Below, one piece after another: positions 8,963-20,302 of a stretch of 64,000 bases of DNA. Both the position numbers and the translations under genes were made by a program. The notes under the pieces are model-generated. The model had not been told where the DNA came from, did not search any database, and saw nothing but the letters and a program-made list of their open reading frames with translations. This stretch comes from Streptomyces sp. NBC_01381 (GTDB lineage: Bacteria; Actinomycetota; Actinomycetes; Streptomycetales; Streptomycetaceae). The stretch is taken from NCBI RefSeq assembly GCF_026340305.1, contig NZ_JAPEPI010000002.1, positions 3,534,001 to 3,598,000 of the forward strand, in the 5' to 3' direction. Every line of letters begins with the position of its first letter. The stretch's first letter is position 1.

Positions 8963-11229
8963 ATGAACCGAGCTCCGCGGACGAGCCCCGCCCCATCGAT
9001 GGCCCTCGCCCGGTCGATGGCCTCCGCTCCGTCGACGGGGCCGGCTCGGGATTCGACGGGCTCAGCCCTGGATTCGACGGGGCCGGCTCCGGATTTGACG
9101 GGCCCAGGTCGGGAGTCGAAGGGCCGAGCCCTGGATTCGACGGGGCCGGCTCGGGAGTCGATGGGGCCAGCCCTGGATTCGACGGGCCCAAGTCGGGAGT
9201 CGAAGGGCCGAGCCCCGGACTCGACGGGGCTGGCTCGGGAGTCGGCGGGCCCAGCCCCGGAAGCGACTCCGGTCTCCTTCACCGTGCCCATCCTGGACGT
9301 CGCCCCGGTCGTCGATTGCGGCCGCCGTCCCGCGAAGGCGGTCCCGGGGGAGACCTTTCAGGTGACGGCCACGGTATTCGGCGAGGGCGATGACCCGGTC
9401 GGTGCCGGGGTCGTCCTGATCGGCCCGGACGGCCGGGCCCGGCCGTGTGCCCCCATGCGCGAACTGGCCCCGGGTACCGACCGCTGGGGCGCTGATGTGA
9501 CACCGGACGCCGAGGGGCGCTGGACGTACGCCGTGGAAGCCTGGGCCGATCCGGTGACCGGATGGCGTCGCTCCGCGCGGATCAAGGTCCCGGCCGGCAT
9601 CGACGCCGAAGTGACGCTCGAAGAGGGCGCGCTGCTGTACGAGCGGGCCGCGGGCGGAGTGCCGGACGGAGGGGAGCGCCAGGCACTCCTTGACGCCGCG
9701 GAGGCTCTGCGGGACGAGCAGAGCTCGCCCGAGGCACGTCTGGAGGCCGCGCTCGCTCCGTGGGTGGACGAGGTGCTCTCGCGGCACCCGCTGCGTGAGC
9801 GCATCACTCGATCGCGCGCCTTGCCGCTGCTGGTGGAGCGGGAGCGGGCGCTGTTCGGTTCTTGGTACGAGTTCTTCCCTCGGTCGGAAGGTGCCGTCGT
9901 GCGCGAGGGTGCGCCGCCGGTCTCGGGGACCTTCCGCACGGCGGCGGAGCGGCTGCCCGCGATCGCGGAGATGGGCTTCGACGTCGTCTATCTGCCGCCG
10001 ATCCATCCCATCGGGACCACCTTCCGCAAGGGGCCGGACAATTCCCTCTCCTCCGGCCCGCAGGACGTGGGCGTGCCCTGGGCGATCGGCTCGCCCGAGG
10101 GCGGGCACGATGCGGTCCATCCCGACCTGGGCACGCTCGACGACTTCGATGCCTTCGTGCGCCGGGCCGCCGGGCTTGGGCTCGAAGTCGCCCTGGATTT
10201 CGCGCTGCAGTGTTCCCCCGACCACCCTTGGGTGGAGAAGCACCCGGAGTGGTTCGTGCACCGCGCCGACGGGACGATCGCGTACGCGGAGAATCCGCCG
10301 AAGAAGTACCAGGACATCTATCCGCTGGCCTTCGACCGTGACATGCCGGGCCTGGTCGCCGAGACCGTACGTCTGCTGCGGTTCTGGATGGACCACGGCG
10401 TGCGTATCTTCCGCGTCGACAATCCGCACACCAAGCCCGTCGTGTTCTGGGAGGAGGTGATCGCCCGGATCAATGGCACCGACCCGGATGTCGTCTTCCT
10501 CGCCGAGGCCTTCACCCGCCCCGCGGTCATGCGGGCCCTGGCCCAGGCAGGCTTCCAGCAGTCGTACACGTACTTCACCTGGCGGAACACCAAGCAGGAA
10601 CTGACCGATTGCCTGACCGATCTCAGCGTGGAGAGCGCCGCCTACCTGCGCCCCAACCTGTTCGCGAACACCCCGGACATCCTCCCCGGATATCTCCAGG
10701 AGGGCGGTCGCCCGGCCTTCGAGGTGCGGGCGGTGCTCGCGGCCACCCTCTCGCCGAGCTGGGGCATCTACGCCGGGTACGAGCTGTGCGAGAACACCGC
10801 GGTCGGCGCGGGCAGCGAGGAATATCTGCACTCGGAGAAGTACCAACTGCGCCCGCGCGACTGGGAGTCGGAGGAGCGTGCGGGCCGCTCCATCGCGCCG
10901 CTCATCACCACGCTCAACGGGATCCGGCGACGCCACAGCGCCCTGCACTCGCTCAGGAACCTGCGTTTCCACCGAACCGACAACGACGCCCTCATCGCCT
11001 ACAGCAAGCGCGATGGCCAGGACACGGTTCTGGTGGTCGCCAACCTCGACCCTCATCAGACCCAGGAGGCGACGGTCTCGTTGGACATGCCGGAACTCGG
11101 CCTCGACTGGCACGAGACCGTGCCGGTGCGCGACGAGCTCACCGGCGAGACCTACCACTGGGACAGGACCAACTTTGTGCGCCTCGAGCCGGGCGGCGCG
11201 CACGTGTTGGTCGCAGTGGGGGCCGCCTC

Positions 11230-11233
<4 letters not shown>
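8963..11233 (+). CDS. glgE: Alpha-1,4-glucan:maltose-1-phosphate maltosyltransferase GlgE
   Basis: A 756-residue GH13_3 enzyme that transfers maltosyl units from alpha-maltose-1-phosphate to the non-reducing end of alpha-1,4-glucan. After about 105 low-complexity residues comes the N-terminal beta domain, then the barrel with the nucleophile Asp in RIFRVDNPHTKP (about 485) and the acid/base Glu in FLAEAFTRP (about 514). Characterised GlgE proteins are about 670-700 residues, so the extra length is the repeat-rich N-terminus. The ATG at 8963 has an AAGGAGAG ribosome-binding site 7 bp upstream. It overlaps treS by ATGA, and treS, mak and glgB follow closely, giving a complete GlgE-pathway operon. 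Confidence 0.93.
9023..9274 (+). repeat. 21-bp degenerate tandem repeat encoding heptapeptides (glgE N-terminus)
   Basis: About twelve imperfect 21-bp units encode heptapeptides of consensus A-x-[DE]-S-T-G-P (for example ALDSTGP, ARESMGP, SRESKGR). They form a charged, Pro/Gly-rich and probably disordered N-terminal arm of GlgE. Neighbouring units are more alike at the DNA level than selection on the protein would require, consistent with recent slippage or unequal crossover. Confidence 0.9.
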
Positions 11234-12957
<1,724 letters not shown>

Positions 12958-12972
12958 AGGGACGTGTGTCTC

Positions 12973-14313
12973 ATGCTGAAGACGGCAACGCAGTCGCCCG
13001 GCAGCCTCGGCCCTCCCCAGCTGCTGACCTCGCTGGCCGGGCTGCTTCGCGAGTGGCTGCCGAAGCAGAGGTGGTTCGCGGGCAAGGGCAGGCCCGTGAC
13101 GGATCTGGCCGTGCTGTCGATGACGGAATTGCACCCGGGGTGCCTGCACCTGCTGATCCGTACGCGCCATGCCGGGCAGCCCGATGACTGCTACCAATTG
13201 ATCCTCGGCGTCCGCGAGCACCTGCCGCTCCACCTCCAGCACGCGTTCATCGGCCGACCGGACGCGGGCCCGCTCGCCGGACTCACCGTGTACGACGCCC
13301 TCCTGGACCCGTGGTCGGCGACGCTGCTCCTGGAACGCCTGCGGGTTCCCGGCGCCATGGGTCCCCTGCGCTTCGAACGAGACACGCAGGTCGTGGTTCC
13401 TGACGGACTCAAGCCCCGGCTGCTCGACGGCGAGCAGTCCAACACCTCTTTGGTGTACGGGGATTCCTTCATCCTGAAGCTGTTCCGCCGCGTCCAGTAC
13501 GGCATCAACCCCGACCTCGAAGTGCCGCGGGCGCTGGCCCGTGGCGGCTGCGCACGGGTGCCCGCGGCCGTGGCCTGGTTCTGGACCACCGAGCCGTGCA
13601 AGATGACGCTCGGAGTGCTCCAGCCCTTCCTGCGCGAGGCGACGGACGGCTGGACGCTGGCGCTCCAATCCCTCGCCGCGGGCGAGGACTTCAGCGACGA
13701 GTCGTACGAACTGGGCCGTGCCACCGCCGAAGTGCACCTGGCGCTGACCCGGTCGTTCGAGACGGAGCCCCTGGACCCGCACGGCGGCCGGCGGTTGGCC
13801 GCGGCGATGACGGACCGTCTGGAGACCGCCGCCCGTCAGGTGGCGGACCTCGTTCCGTACGTGTCCCGCCTGAAGGCCGCATACGGCGCGCTCGCGGCAC
13901 GCGGGCTGAGCCGCCCGGCCCAGCGGATCCATGGCGACCTGCACCTCGGCCAGGTGCTCCAGGCCGGAAAGCGCTGGTTCGTCATCGACTTCGAGGGCGA
14001 ACCGGCCCGACCGCTCGCCGAGCGCCGGCACGCGCAGGCACCCGTACGCGATGTGGCGGGCATGCTCCGCTCCTTCGACTATGCGGCCTACACCCGGCGC
14101 CCCTTGGGGGCCCAGTGGGTGAAGCGGTGCAGGGAGGCCTACTGCGCGGGGTACGCGGCGGAGTCGCCGTGGGATCCGCGTGCGGAGGCCGAGCTGCTGC
14201 GCGCGTACGAGACGGACCGAGCGGTCTACGAAGTGCTGTACGAGGCCCGGCACCGTCCTGACTGGCTGCCAGTCCCCATGGCGGCGATCGCCCGCCTCGC
14301 GGAAGGGAGTTGA
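12973..14313 (+). CDS. mak: Maltokinase (Pep2)
   Basis: A 446-residue eukaryotic-like kinase-fold enzyme that phosphorylates maltose to alpha-maltose-1-phosphate using ATP. The family N-terminal cap motif LPKQRWFAGKG occurs near residue 32. The catalytic loop reads RIHGDLHLGQVL (about 320) and the metal-binding motif VIDFEGEP (about 339). An in-frame GTG exists 9 bp upstream, but the AAGGGA ribosome-binding site at about 12956 is better spaced for the ATG at 12973. It lies 15 bp after treS and 4 bp before glgB, clearly in one operon. Confidence 0.93.
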   Translation: MLKTATQSPGSLGPPQLLTSLAGLLREWLPKQRWFAGKGRPVTDLAVLSMTELHPGCLHLLIRTRHAGQPDDCYQLILGVREHLPLHLQHAFIGRPDAGPLAGLTVYDALLDPWSATLLLERLRVPGAMGPLRFERDTQVVVPDGLKPRLLDGEQSNTSLVYGDSFILKLFRRVQYGINPDLEVPRALARGGCARVPAAVAWFWTTEPCKMTLGVLQPFLREATDGWTLALQSLAAGEDFSDESYELGRATAEVHLALTRSFETEPLDPHGGRRLAAAMTDRLETAARQVADLVPYVSRLKAAYGALAARGLSRPAQRIHGDLHLGQVLQAGKRWFVIDFEGEPARPLAERRHAQAPVRDVAGMLRSFDYAAYTRRPLGAQWVKRCREAYCAGYAAESPWDPRAEAELLRAYETDRAVYEVLYEARHRPDWLPVPMAAIARLAEGS

Positions 14314-14317
14314 GACC

Positions 14318-16561
14318 GTGGGAACCCTTCCCCGGACCGTCGCCGATGTCCGCGACCGCCTTCCCGAAGCCCCTCTCGACGCACAGGACAGAGGGCGCCT
14401 TCTGGCGGGCACTCATCACGACCCGCACGCCGTGCTCGGCGCGCATCCGGTGCCCGGAGGCACGGCCTTCGTGGTCCTGCGCCCCTACGCCCAGGCGGTG
14501 ACGCTCCTCACCCACGGTCGGTGCGTGAAGCTGAAGGACACGGGCGACGGATTCTTCTCCGCTGTTCTGCCGTACGACGCGCTGCCCGAGTACCGGCTGC
14601 GCGTGACGTACGACGGCCGGGACAGCACATACGAGGACCCCTACCGTTTCCTTCCCGCACTGGGTGAACTCGATCTGCACCTGATCGGCGAGGGCCGGCA
14701 CGAAGATCTGTGGAAGGCGCTGGGAGCGCACCCGATGACCCACCAGGGCGTGCCGGGCACCCGGTTCACGGTGTGGGCGCCCCACGCGAGGGGGGTCAGG
14801 GTCTGCGGTGACTTCTGCAGCTGGGGCGGGGCCGCGTACCCCATGCGCTCGCTGGGCTCGACCGGCGTATGGGAGCTGTTCGTCCCCGGCATCGGCGAGG
14901 GGGCCCTCTACAAGTTCGACATCACCCGCCCCGATGGCACCCACACCGTGCGCGCCGATCCGATGGCCCGCCGCACGGAGGTGCCGCCGGCGACCGCCTC
15001 CGTCGTGACGGAGTCGTCCCACGTGTGGGCGGACGCCGAATGGATGGCGCACCGCGCGGACCGCCCCGTCCACCGGGCCCCCTTCTCGGTCTACGAGGTC
15101 CATCTGGCGTCCTGGCGGCCCGGCCTCTCCTACCGCCAACTCGCCGAACAGCTCACGGAATACGTCACGGATGCGGGCTTCACCCACGTGGAGCTGATGC
15201 CCGTCGCCGAGTATCCCTTCAGCGGATCCTGGGGCTATCAGGTCACCGGCTTCTACGCGCCGACGGCCCGCCTCGGCACGCCCGACGACTTCAAGTACCT
15301 CGTCGACACGCTGCACCGGGCGGGCGTCGGAGTGATCCTCGACTGGGTCCCCGCCCACTTCCCCAAGGACGACTGGGCGTTGGCGGCCTTCGACGGAGAG
15401 CACCTGTACGAGCCGGGGGACCCCCGACGTGCCGAACACCCCGACTGGGGCACCCTGACGTTCGACTACGGCCGCAAGGAGGTCCGCAACTTCCTTGTCG
15501 CCAACGCCACTTACTGGTGCGAGGAGTTCCACATCGACGGCCTGCGCGTCGACGCGGTCGCCTCGATGCTCTACCTCGACTATTCACGCGAGTACGGGCA
15601 GTGGGCACCCAACGAGTCGGGCGGCCGGGAAAATCTGGACGCGGTGGCGTTCCTCCAGGAGATGAACGCGACGGTCTACCGGCGCTGCCCCGGAGTGGTC
15701 ACGATCGCCGAGGAGTCGACGGCCTGGGACGGCGTGACCCGCGCGACGCACGACCTGGGCCCTGGCGGCTTCGGCGGGCTCGGCTTCGGCCTGAAGTGGA
15801 ACATGGGGTGGATGCACGATTCCCTGGAGTACATCAAGCATGACCCCGTGCACCGTGTGTACCACCACAACGAGATGACGTTCTCGATGGTGTACGCGTA
15901 CAGCGAGAACTACCTCCTGCCCCTCTCGCACGACGAAGTGGTCCACGGCAAGCAGGCGTTGGTCTCCAAGATGCCGGGCGACTGGTGGCAGCAGCGCGCC
16001 AACCACCGGGCCTACCTGGGCTTCATGTGGGCCCACCCCGGCAAGCAACTCCTCTTCATGGGCCAGGAGTTCGCCCAGGGCGCCGAGTGGTCGGAGGAGA
16101 ACGGCCTTGACTGGGCGCTCCTGGACCCGGACTACCCGGCGGAGCCGGACCACAGGGGCGTACTGCGACTGGTGCGGGACCTCAACCACGAGTACCGGTC
16201 CGCCCCCGCGCTGTGGGAGCAGGACACCGAGCCCGCCGGATTCTCCTGGGTCGCGGCGGACTCGGCGGAGGACAACGTGCTGGCGTTCCTGCGCTTCGCC
16301 GCGGACGGCACTCCGCTCCTGGCCGTGTGCAACTTCTCCCCGGTGATCCGCCACGACTACCCGCTCGGTGTCCCGGACGCGGACACTGTCTGGCGCGAGA
16401 CCCTCAACACCGATCTGGCTCGCTACGGGGGAGGCGACATCCGCAATCCGGACCCGCTGAAGTCCACCCCCGAGCCGGCCCACGGCCGCCCGGCCAGTCT
16501 GCGCGTGACCCTTCCGCCGCTGGCGACCGTGTGGCTCACCGCGTGGTCGGTCAGCCCTTGA
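14318..16561 (+). CDS. glgB: 1,4-alpha-glucan branching enzyme GlgB
   Basis: A 747-residue GH13_9 enzyme with N1 and CBM48 domains (about 20-225), catalytic barrel and C-terminal beta domain. Catalytic residues: Asp in GLRVDAVASMLY (about 411), Glu in TIAEESTAW (about 465), and the LSHDEVVHGK motif (about 538). It introduces alpha-1,6 branches into the linear glucan made by GlgE. The GTG at 14318 follows the mak stop by 4 bp and has a GGGAG ribosome-binding site. The 3' end overlaps the convergent cellulase gene by 11 bp, leaving no room for a separate terminator. Confidence 0.95.
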   Translation: MGTLPRTVADVRDRLPEAPLDAQDRGRLLAGTHHDPHAVLGAHPVPGGTAFVVLRPYAQAVTLLTHGRCVKLKDTGDGFFSAVLPYDALPEYRLRVTYDGRDSTYEDPYRFLPALGELDLHLIGEGRHEDLWKALGAHPMTHQGVPGTRFTVWAPHARGVRVCGDFCSWGGAAYPMRSLGSTGVWELFVPGIGEGALYKFDITRPDGTHTVRADPMARRTEVPPATASVVTESSHVWADAEWMAHRADRPVHRAPFSVYEVHLASWRPGLSYRQLAEQLTEYVTDAGFTHVELMPVAEYPFSGSWGYQVTGFYAPTARLGTPDDFKYLVDTLHRAGVGVILDWVPAHFPKDDWALAAFDGEHLYEPGDPRRAEHPDWGTLTFDYGRKEVRNFLVANATYWCEEFHIDGLRVDAVASMLYLDYSREYGQWAPNESGGRENLDAVAFLQEMNATVYRRCPGVVTIAEESTAWDGVTRATHDLGPGGFGGLGFGLKWNMGWMHDSLEYIKHDPVHRVYHHNEMTFSMVYAYSENYLLPLSHDEVVHGKQALVSKMPGDWWQQRANHRAYLGFMWAHPGKQLLFMGQEFAQGAEWSEENGLDWALLDPDYPAEPDHRGVLRLVRDLNHEYRSAPALWEQDTEPAGFSWVAADSAEDNVLAFLRFAADGTPLLAVCNFSPVIRHDYPLGVPDADTVWRETLNTDLARYGGGDIRNPDPLKSTPEPAHGRPASLRVTLPPLATVWLTAWSVSP

Positions 16562-17606
16562 TGCGGTCCCGTATCCAGACGCCGGCCGGCTTGAGGACAC
16601 CGGTGCCCGCCCATTCGTCGCCGGCGCAGGTGCCGGCCTTGAAGACCGCTCCCGAACGCGAGTCGTCGGAGTAGTTCCAGTTCGTCCAGGAGATGTTCTT
16701 CTGCTCCATCAGGTCGACGTACTTCTGCGACATCGCGAAGTCGTCGCCGCCGTCGCCCGACGCCTTCTGGGTGCCGAACTCGGTGACGAACATGGGGATT
16801 TCGTCGGCCGCCCGGGACAGTGTCTGAAGGTACTCGTCGTCGTGGTCGGCGGCGTAGAAGTGGAACGTGTACATGATGTTCTCGGCGTCGACCGGGTTGT
16901 CGACGACCTCGCTCTCGTCCGCGCCCTCGGAGACGCCGAGCGAGGACCAGGCGCGGGTGCCGACGAGCGCGATGCCGTCGGGGTCGTGCTGCCGGATCAC
17001 GGGGATGATCTCTTCCGCGTACGACTTGATCTCGGACCATTCGACGCCGCTGGGCTCGTTGGCGATCTCGTAGAAGACGTTGGGCTGGTCCGCGTACTTC
17101 TTCGCCATGTCGGTGAAGAACTTCTTGGCGAGCTCGGTGTTCGCGTTGGGGTCGCCCGGGGTGAGCATGTGCCAGTCGATGATCGCGTACATGCCGCGCT
17201 CGATGGCCTGGTCGACCACGCGCTGGGCGATCCGTGTGAACTTCGCCGGATCGGACTCGTAGCCGCCTTCCTGGACGTACGTGGAGACGCGCAGCACATC
17301 GGCCTGCCAGTCCTGCGCGAGGGCGTCGAGGGAACCGTCCGTGAGGCACTGCTCGTACCACTGCGTGCCGTGCGAGCTCATGCCCTTGAGCTGAACTGCC
17401 TTGCCCTGTGCAGTGCACAGCGTGGTGTCGCAGAGCCTGAGCTGCCCGTTCTCGGCGACGGGTGATCCGGCCGGGGCCCGGACGGCGTCGTTCTCCTCTC
17501 CCGCGCTGGCGCTGAACTGCGGGGCGAGAGCAAGGAGCGAGCCGGCAGCGATGGCCGCGGTGAGGACGATCCAGGGGTGGCGTCGGTGGGGGGTCTGATG
17601 GGGCAT
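16551..17606 (-). CDS. Secreted GH5 cellulase (endoglucanase)
   Basis: A 351-residue secreted enzyme. Signal peptide: residues 1-35, with the RRHPW positive patch, a hydrophobic core, and cleavage near ASA-GE. The rest is a GH5 catalytic barrel: acid/base Glu in EIANEPSG (about 183) and nucleophile Glu in FVTEFGTQ (about 275). GH5_2-type bacterial endo-beta-1,4-glucanases share this architecture. No carbohydrate-binding module is present. The ATG at 17606 has a GGAGG ribosome-binding site 8 bp upstream. Its promoter carries two GGAAAG/CTTTCC palindromes described separately, suggesting repression by a sugar-responsive regulator. Confidence 0.92.
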   Translation of the reverse strand: MPHQTPHRRHPWIVLTAAIAAGSLLALAPQFSASAGEENDAVRAPAGSPVAENGQLRLCDTTLCTAQGKAVQLKGMSSHGTQWYEQCLTDGSLDALAQDWQADVLRVSTYVQEGGYESDPAKFTRIAQRVVDQAIERGMYAIIDWHMLTPGDPNANTELAKKFFTDMAKKYADQPNVFYEIANEPSGVEWSEIKSYAEEIIPVIRQHDPDGIALVGTRAWSSLGVSEGADESEVVDNPVDAENIMYTFHFYAADHDDEYLQTLSRAADEIPMFVTEFGTQKASGDGGDDFAMSQKYVDLMEQKNISWTNWNYSDDSRSGAVFKAGTCAGDEWAGTGVLKPAGVWIRDRIKG

Positions 17607-17700
17607 GGGGGTGCCTCCTGTGTTCGCGTGATGTGTGGGGGAGGTGCTTCAGCGCGTGTTCAGGGGGTGCTGGTGGAGCGGTCAAAAGGTGGGGCTGGCG

Positions 17701-17720
17701 GGAAAGTTAGGGTCCTTTCC
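17701..17720. promoter_or_regulatory. Operator-like palindrome GGAAAG-N8-CTTTCC over the cellulase -10
   Basis: A perfect 6-bp inverted repeat with an 8-bp spacer. It covers the -10 hexamer and part of the spacer of the predicted cellulase promoter, the position expected for a repressor site. It shares its half-site with the second palindrome at 17740-17752. Confidence 0.6.
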
Positions 17721-17732
17721 TGTTGCCGTCAA
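17704..17732 (-). promoter_or_regulatory. Predicted promoter of the GH5 cellulase gene
   Basis: On the minus strand TTGACG (17732-17727) and TAACTT (17709-17704) are separated by 17 bp, a good match to the vegetative Streptomyces promoter. Transcription would start near 17697, about 90 nt upstream of the cellulase ATG. Confidence 0.6.
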
Positions 17733-17739
17733 GACTGAC

Positions 17740-17752
17740 AGGAAAGTTTCCT
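17740..17752. promoter_or_regulatory. Operator-like palindrome AGGAAA-G-TTTCCT upstream of the -35
   Basis: A perfect 13-bp palindrome just upstream of the predicted cellulase -35. Boxes of this form are known upstream of Streptomyces chitosanase and other secreted hydrolase genes, where a ROK-family repressor (CsnR type) binds; that assignment here is inference. It could also influence the divergent sugar dehydrogenase gene. Confidence 0.6.
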
Positions 17753-17955
17753 ATTCTATGCGGGGGAAGGGGGCGTTGGCTGCGCCCTGAAGGATGGGCT
17801 CTTGGTCTATACCAGCCGCGCCGGTCCCAGTATCCTCATCCGTGGCCAGTGGCACACCATCCCCCCACCCAGGTTGCGTGCCGGCACGGGCGACGTCCAC
17901 CCGACTCTGCCCCGGCAGCCGGGTGCCCCCATTCGCCGCCTCCAGGAGGATCACG

Positions 17956-19092
17956 GTGAAAGTTCGCACCAGAAGCTCGGCGATCATCGGCACCATCTGC
18001 CTCGTCGCCTCCCTCGCCCTGACCACGGCGGCCGCCGATGAGCCCGGCGCCCCGCGGCAGGCAGCGAAGGTCGCGCTCAAGATGGTGGCCACGGCCAAGA
18101 ATCCGTCCGCCGGTGCCGCCGGTCCCGGTGGCACGGTCTGGATAGCCGAACGCGCAGGCACCGTAAGGGTCTTGAACGGTCAGGGGCTCGGTGAGCCCGT
18201 CCTCGACATCTCCGGCGAGACCACCACCGACGGCGAACGCGGCCTGCTGGGCATCGCGTTCGACAAGAAGTTCGCGCACTTCTACATCTCGTACACGAAC
18301 CTCGAAGGCACAAGCACCGTGGACGAGTTCGCGGTACGGCACGGCAAGATCCGGCCCGACACCCGGCGCACGGTCCTCACCCAGACGCAGCCCTACGCGA
18401 ACCACAACGGCGGCGACATCAAGTTCGGCCCCGACGGCTACCTCTACATCGCGTTCGGCGACGGCGGCTCGGGCGGCGACCCGCACGGCAACGGACAGAA
18501 CCTCGACACGCTGCTCGGCAAACTGCTGCGGATCGACCCGAGGGGCGCCAAGCCGTACGCGATTCCGTCCGACAACCCCTTCGTGGACGACCCGAAGGCG
18601 AAGGACGAGATCTGGGCCTACGGGCTGCGCAACCCGTGGCGGTTCTCCTTCGACGCGGGCACGGGCGACCTGCTGATCGGCGACGTCGGCCAGAGCGCCT
18701 GGGAGGAGATCGACTGGGCCCCGGCGGACAGCAAGGGCGGCGAGAACTACGGCTGGTCCCAGATGGAGGGCAACCATCCCTTCCGGGACGGCACCGAGCC
18801 CGCGAACCACGTGCCGCCGGTCCACGAGTACGACCGCACCGGCCTCGGCTGCTCGGTGACCGGCGGCTACGTCTACCGCGGCACAGCGATCCCGGACCTC
18901 AAGGGTCAGTACGTGTTCAGCGACTACTGCGACGGCACCGTCCGCTCTCTGCAGATCGAGAACGGCAAGGTGACCGGCGTACACGACCTCGGAGTCAACG
19001 GCGGCGAGGTCGTCTCGTTCGTGCAGGGCGGCAAGGGCGAGCTGTACGTGCTCGACATCGGCGGCAGCGTCTCCCGCATCGACCCGGCGTAA
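17956..19092 (+). CDS. Secreted PQQ-dependent sugar (glucose/sorbosone) dehydrogenase
   Basis: A 378-residue secreted protein: signal peptide about 1-27 ending in TAAADEPG, then a six-bladed beta-propeller of the soluble glucose dehydrogenase/GSDH family. Diagnostic segments are ERGLLGIAFD, YANHNGGDIKFGPDGYLYIAFGDGG, DEIWAYGLRNPWRFSFD and the C-terminal blades with GQYVFSDYCDG. The family oxidises aldose sugars with PQQ outside the cell; the acceptor is unknown. The GTG at 17956 has a strong AGGAGGA ribosome-binding site. It is divergent from the GH5 cellulase, with 349 bp between the starts, suggesting linked use of extracellular sugars. Confidence 0.88.
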   Translation: MKVRTRSSAIIGTICLVASLALTTAAADEPGAPRQAAKVALKMVATAKNPSAGAAGPGGTVWIAERAGTVRVLNGQGLGEPVLDISGETTTDGERGLLGIAFDKKFAHFYISYTNLEGTSTVDEFAVRHGKIRPDTRRTVLTQTQPYANHNGGDIKFGPDGYLYIAFGDGGSGGDPHGNGQNLDTLLGKLLRIDPRGAKPYAIPSDNPFVDDPKAKDEIWAYGLRNPWRFSFDAGTGDLLIGDVGQSAWEEIDWAPADSKGGENYGWSQMEGNHPFRDGTEPANHVPPVHEYDRTGLGCSVTGGYVYRGTAIPDLKGQYVFSDYCDGTVRSLQIENGKVTGVHDLGVNGGEVVSFVQGGKGELYVLDIGGSVSRIDPA

Positions 19093-19106
19093 CGGGAACC
19101 GCATGC

Positions 19107-19139
19107 GATCCGGCCCGGCTCCGTGAGCCGGGCCGGATC
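19107..19139. terminator. Strong hairpin between convergent genes
   Basis: A perfect 15-bp stem (GATCCGGCCCGGCTC and its complement) with a 3-nt CGT loop, 14 bp after the sugar dehydrogenase stop and before the convergent amidohydrolase stop. It probably terminates both transcripts. Confidence 0.85.
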
Positions 19140-19153
19140 CGGCCGCCTGTCCG

Positions 19154-20269
19154 TCAGCGGGGTTGCCGGACGCCGCGTCGCCAGACGTCGGTGATGGCGC
19201 GGCCGGCGGTGATGTCCCGGGTCGGGTCGCCGTCGACGAGTACGAGGTCGGCGCGTAGGCCCGGGGCTATGCGGCCGCGGTCGGTCAGTCCGAAGTGCCG
19301 GGCGGTGGCGCTGGTGGCGGCCGTCAGCGCTTCCAGCGGGGAGAGTCCGGCCTGGACGAGGAGCTCCAGTTCGCGGTGCAGGCCGTCGCCGTTGCGGGGA
19401 GCGAAGGGATTGGCGTCGGTGCCGGCCAGCAGCGCCACGCCTGCCCTGCGCAGCGCGCCGGCCGCGTGTGCGGCGGCGGCGAGGCGGTTCGGGCTGTCGG
19501 CGCCGATGACCTCGAAGTAGGCGAGCGTGCTCACCACGAACACCCCCTGGGCCGCGACCCTGGAGGCAAGGGCTTCGGCGGACGGATCACCCGGTGGGGT
19601 GTCGGACCAGACGTGGGCCAGGTCGTCGACGCCCGCGTCCAGCGCGATCGCGGTCTCCCTGGCGGTGCCCGCGTGCGCGATGGCCTTCAGCCCGGCGGTG
19701 TGCGCCGCGTCGACAAGGGCGATGGCGATGTCCGGCCCCAGCGCGGGGACCGGCTTCCCGGCCGACGTGCCGTCATCGAGCACGATCTTCAGGTAGTCGC
19801 TGCCCGCGGCCGCCCGAGCCGCGACGAACGGCGCGGCCTGCGCGGGGTCGGTGATCGTCTCGAAGGGTTCGAGCGCGTCCTCGGGGTTGGGCAGCGTCTC
19901 GGCCATCGCCGCCACGACTGCCGTCGGATGGCCGCAGGGGGCGGTGGCGAGGACTCCCGCGCTGCGGAGATCGGCGACGTCGTCCCGCTCCGCGGCCAGC
20001 TTCCGCTGGCGCCGCAGGTTCGACGGCAGGCAGAACATGTCCAGTTCGGTGGTCACGCCGTAGGTCAGCGCCCGCGCGAGGCTCCCGTCGAAGGTGTGGG
20101 TGTGCGCGTCGATCAGGCCGGGGAGCAGGGTCATGCCCGCGCCGTCGACCTCGATGTCCGGTGTGGGGCCGTCCCGTTCGGCGATGCGGTCGTCGTCGAT
20201 GAGGACGTCGGTGTTCGCGACGACCCGCGTGCCGTCGAAGGCGCGCACATCACGGATGAGAGTTCGCAT
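19154..20269 (-). CDS. Amidohydrolase family metal-dependent hydrolase
   Basis: A 371-residue amidohydrolase-superfamily enzyme. Metal ligands are visible in LIDAHTHTFDG (HxH), in a strand bearing YLKIVLDDG, in LKAIAHAGT, and in the C-terminal LLAGTDANPF (catalytic Asp). The end shows the usual NPLEALTAAT-like helix and the composite beta domain strand LRADLVLVDGDP. It resembles imidazolonepropionase/prolidase-type members; the substrate cannot be named. The ATG at 20269 has a GAGGAG ribosome-binding site. It is divergent from a MarR regulator, with a 42-bp inverted repeat between the two starts. Confidence 0.88.
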   Translation of the reverse strand: MRTLIRDVRAFDGTRVVANTDVLIDDDRIAERDGPTPDIEVDGAGMTLLPGLIDAHTHTFDGSLARALTYGVTTELDMFCLPSNLRRQRKLAAERDDVADLRSAGVLATAPCGHPTAVVAAMAETLPNPEDALEPFETITDPAQAAPFVAARAAAGSDYLKIVLDDGTSAGKPVPALGPDIAIALVDAAHTAGLKAIAHAGTARETAIALDAGVDDLAHVWSDTPPGDPSAEALASRVAAQGVFVVSTLAYFEVIGADSPNRLAAAAHAAGALRRAGVALLAGTDANPFAPRNGDGLHRELELLVQAGLSPLEALTAATSATARHFGLTDRGRIAPGLRADLVLVDGDPTRDITAGRAITDVWRRGVRQPR

Positions 20270-20302
20270 GGTGGTCTCCTCAAGTGATTCACTCAAAGAC
20301 AG

